From positions 1 to 6,573 of the forward strand of contig JAJYQZ010000086.1 in assembly GCA_021794335.1 (NCBI GenBank): a stretch of 6,573 bases of DNA, in the 5' to 3' direction. Source of the DNA: a bacterium (GTDB lineage: Bacteria; SZUA-79; Acidulodesulfobacterales; Acidulodesulfobacteraceae). The first letter of the stretch is position 1. Every line of letters begins with the position of its first letter. This document shows, piece after piece, positions 3,946 through 6,573 of the stretch. A model generated the notes under the pieces. That model made no database searches, was not told the DNA's origin, and saw only the letters and a list, made by a program, of their open reading frames with translations. A program made the translations under genes and the position numbers.

Positions 3946-6573
3946 ATGAAATTAAATAAAACTAAAGATTTTAGGCTTAATTTTTTTATTATAACGAGAA
4001 TGGTATATATAACGGTATGTATATCGATAGTTTTTTTACTTGGATATACAAAAAGTTCCCGTGTATTTGCCGCGTCCGTGTCCCACAACCTTCCCGTCGC
4101 TTTTCTTAAACAGACGCCGGTTAAAATTACTAAAGAAAATATCAAGGAATATACCCATAAACTTCCTACTGGACGCTTAATAAGCCCTGTCGGATTATTA
4201 AGCGCAACCGAAAGTTTTCCGACGAACGTCGAAATTTATAAAGATTATGTAATAGTCCTTACAAACCCGTCAAAAAAGATTCAAAAGATTAAGTTATACG
4301 ACAGAAAAAGTTTAAAACCGGTTGCGGTACTGGAAGCTTTTGAAGGCCAGCCTGATTTGCCGTATTTAGGCCCTATAGTGCAGTATTCCGAACAGCCCAA
4401 TATTTATAAAAAAAATTACGCAACGTCTTTAATATACGCTGACAGTATCGCACGGGTGCCGAATTCTAAGGTTCCAACGACGGTTATAAGAAGCCAGAGC
4501 TTTTTTCAGGGGCTTGCCGTAAGTAAAAACGGAACTATTTATGCGGCGGGCGGAGTTACGGGAAACATTTTGGCCGTAAAATACATAAAAGGCAGGCTTA
4601 AAGCCGTAAGAAGCTACCGTCTTAAATGGCAGAGGTTTCCCAAAAATCAGTATCCGTACGAGTATCAAGGTCATCAAAATATAAAGCCCTATCTTTTTTA
4701 TCCCGATTATGTAGTTTTATCTAATAATCAAAAATATATTTACGCAACGGGTCTGCTTTCAAACTCTATAGCTAAAATAAACTTAAAGACGGGCGCAGTA
4801 AAATATGCAAACGCCGGACCGTATCCTTTTGCCGCAAGTTTTGCAGATAACGGAAAAAGATTGATAGTAAGCGACTGGGGAGGCGATGAGGTAAGGATAT
4901 TTAATCCGTCCCTTAAATATTTAGGAAAAGTATCTTTTGATAAAAACCATATGCCGTCTTCGGGGATGCATCCGACTGCGATAGCGTCCGTTCCGGATAG
5001 CTTCCTGTCTTTAATCGCCGCATCGAACAACGACAGGATATTTGTCGTAGATACGGCAAATCTCAAAATCGTCAAAATTATCCATATAAGTCCTTACAAA
5101 CACGCTCCTTACGGAAGCTATCCGGACGGTATAACGGTTAGCGGCAAATATTTTTTTGTTGCGAATGCCGGCAATAACGATGTGGAGGTATTTAATCTGC
5201 CAAATTATAAGCCGGCAGGGTTAATCCCTACTGCATGGTATCCGACGTCTTTAACTTCCACAGGCAAATCGATATTTATCACCGATGCCAAAGGTTTGGG
5301 AGCGGGACCTAATTTGGAATACCAGTGGATTGGCAGTTTTATGCGCGGGGCAGTTCAAAAGGTTAAAATAAATTATTTTTTGAAGAACAAAAGTTATTTA
5401 ACCCGTTTATCCTTAAAAGACGACGGGTTTACGTATAAACAGAAGGACGCAAGGAAAGAGAAAGAAGAAGCGGGAATAAAATTTTTAAGAAAGCATATTA
5501 AACATATTGTATTTATTTTAAGGGAAAATAAAACCTTCGACGAGGATTTCGGGGATTACAGGCGGGCGGGAAAGTGGGCGGACCCGCATCTTGACTTGTA
5601 TAACCGAAAAGAACTTCCAAATCTTTATAAACTTGCAAATAAGTATGCCCTGTTCGTAAATTTTTATGCTGACGGCGAGGTAACGGCTCAGGGACACGAA
5701 TGGACGACGGGGGCGTCGGATTCCGATTATGTTCAGCGGGTCTGGCCCGAAAATTATTCGGGCAGGGGTCTTATGTATCCGCAAGGCAGAACTTTATTAA
5801 TGCCGGCAAAGCCTGATAAGGAAGATACTTTTTTAAACCCCTCATATATCGGAAACAGGCTTATGAAAAAGTTAAACGTTCATTTAACAAATATCTGGAT
5901 TTCATATCCGTATAAATTATACCTGTTTAACGATATGCTGACTCATCATATTACTTTCGCCGATTTTGGGGAATTCGTAGCGCATACGCGTATTAACGGC
6001 ATAAACAGGCGAATGGAAACGCATATAGTATCCGAATATCCGGGCTGGAACAGGGACATATTGGATACGACGAGGGCTAAAATCTTTATAAAATGGGCTA
6101 AAAAAAGATTAAAAGAAAATAAGTTTCCCGATTTTACATATATCTGGCTGCCGGACGACCACACGGCAGGGTTAGCGCCTTGTTATTATACGCCGCAGTA
6201 TTATGTCGCGAATAACGACGAGGCGACCGGTAAAATATTATCGTTTTTATCTCACTCTAAAATATGGAAAAATACTTTAGTCTTTTTAACCGAAGACGAT
6301 GCTCAGTCCGGAGCCGACCATATTTCTGCCCACAGGACGCTTGCGTTGATGATGGGACCGTATATTAAAAAGGACGTCCTCGTCAAACAGAGATATTCCC
6401 AGGTTTCCATAGTAAAAACCATAGAGGCTGTATTTAACCTTCCGCCGATGAGCCAGTGGGACGCAAACGCAAAGGTTATAATAAACGGTTATACTAAAAA
6501 GCCTGATTACAAGCCTTATAAATATGCAAAATTAACCGTTAAAAAGAGGCTGAATCCGGGGATTTGTTCCAAT
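3946..6573 (+). CDS. Exported YncE-like beta-propeller / phosphoesterase fusion, 3' end missing
   Basis: 876 codons are open to the last base, with no stop. Residues 1-43 form a signal peptide or anchor: a hydrophobic run, then SRVFA/AS with an A-x-A-like cleavage site near 41-44. Residues about 70-480 form repeated propeller blades of the YVTN/YncE type, such as PFAASFADNGKRLIVSDWGG, AIASVPDSFLSLIAASNNDR and YPDGITVSGKYFFVANAGNN, closing with the family's KGLGAGPN and IGSFMRGAV segments. A charged linker (about 483-518) leads to a phosphoesterase domain of the alkaline phosphatase superfamily (PF04185-like). Its landmarks are RENKTFDEDFGD (526-537), DGEVTAQGHEWTTGA (576-590), FADFGEFV (671-678), WLPDDHTAG (734-742) and LTEDDAQSGADHISAHR (781-797). 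The acidic and His residues in these are the expected metal ligands. The LPPMSQWDA segment and the position reached suggest only a few dozen residues are missing. It probably hydrolyses a phosphoester in the periplasm or at the surface; the substrate is unknown. G+C and codon use look higher than in the receptor gene. Confidence 0.92.
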   Translation, partial: MKLNKTKDFRLNFFIITRMVYITVCISIVFLLGYTKSSRVFAASVSHNLPVAFLKQTPVKITKENIKEYTHKLPTGRLISPVGLLSATESFPTNVEIYKDYVIVLTNPSKKIQKIKLYDRKSLKPVAVLEAFEGQPDLPYLGPIVQYSEQPNIYKKNYATSLIYADSIARVPNSKVPTTVIRSQSFFQGLAVSKNGTIYAAGGVTGNILAVKYIKGRLKAVRSYRLKWQRFPKNQYPYEYQGHQNIKPYLFYPDYVVLSNNQKYIYATGLLSNSIAKINLKTGAVKYANAGPYPFAASFADNGKRLIVSDWGGDEVRIFNPSLKYLGKVSFDKNHMPSSGMHPTAIASVPDSFLSLIAASNNDRIFVVDTANLKIVKIIHISPYKHAPYGSYPDGITVSGKYFFVANAGNNDVEVFNLPNYKPAGLIPTAWYPTSLTSTGKSIFITDAKGLGAGPNLEYQWIGSFMRGAVQKVKINYFLKNKSYLTRLSLKDDGFTYKQKDARKEKEEAGIKFLRKHIKHIVFILRENKTFDEDFGDYRRAGKWADPHLDLYNRKELPNLYKLANKYALFVNFYADGEVTAQGHEWTTGASDSDYVQRVWPENYSGRGLMYPQGRTLLMPAKPDKEDTFLNPSYIGNRLMKKLNVHLTNIWISYPYKLYLFNDMLTHHITFADFGEFVAHTRINGINRRMETHIVSEYPGWNRDILDTTRAKIFIKWAKKRLKENKFPDFTYIWLPDDHTAGLAPCYYTPQYYVANNDEATGKILSFLSHSKIWKNTLVFLTEDDAQSGADHISAHRTLALMMGPYIKKDVLVKQRYSQVSIVKTIEAVFNLPPMSQWDANAKVIINGYTKKPDYKPYKYAKLTVKKRLNPGICSN

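Noticed and set aside
3921..6164. Several minus-strand frames of 70-110 codons under the propeller-phosphoesterase gene
   Set aside because: All are antisense shadows of one continuous 876-codon plus-strand frame with clear domain motifs.

Overview
The window looks like an AT-rich genome of a Gram-negative bacterium. It has an outer-membrane TonB-dependent receptor, a secreted protein and Shine-Dalgarno sites such as AGGAGG. The receptor, and the fused beta-propeller/phosphoesterase that follows it, recall paralogous families I associate with acidophilic and environmental lineages (Acidobacteria-like or deltaproteobacterial groups). That placement is memory and inference, not a search result.

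Layout. On the minus strand, positions 1-149 hold the 5' end of an unrecognised gene that runs off the window. It is preceded by a complete TetR-family regulator (236-847). The regulator's 517-bp upstream region is the densest in signals. It carries a perfect-consensus sigma70-type promoter reading towards the regulator (1055-1083), a perfect 24-bp palindrome over its predicted start site (1029-1052), a 12-bp tandem duplication abutting the -35 box (1084-1107), a 32-bp-period tandem repeat (about 1141-1231), and a perfect all-A/T 28-bp palindrome (1301-1328) just before the receptor's ribosome binding site.

On the plus strand, a TonB-dependent receptor runs from 1365 to 3823 but is broken by one frameshift at a short G run near 3093-3095. 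Adding back one base would restore a protein of about 819 residues. After a 122-bp gap with a strong G.U-containing hairpin (3866-3904), a second plus-strand gene starts at 3946 and is still open at the window's last base (876 codons). It encodes an exported protein with a YncE/YVTN-like beta-propeller N-terminal half and a phosphoesterase (alkaline phosphatase superfamily) C-terminal half.

How the parts may work together. The receptor and the propeller-phosphoesterase are codirectional and probably cooperate at the cell surface or periplasm: the enzyme would release a product from a phosphoester, and the receptor would import a substrate or product. The substrate is not visible in the sequence. 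The TetR protein very probably represses itself through the 24-bp palindrome. Whether it also controls the receptor is open, because the palindrome lies 312 bp from the receptor start and no convincing receptor promoter is visible. I see no CRISPR array, insertion sequence, tRNA or rRNA, and no clear candidate for a wholly new system. The least explained parts are the 848-1364 intergenic region and the receptor/phosphoesterase pairing.
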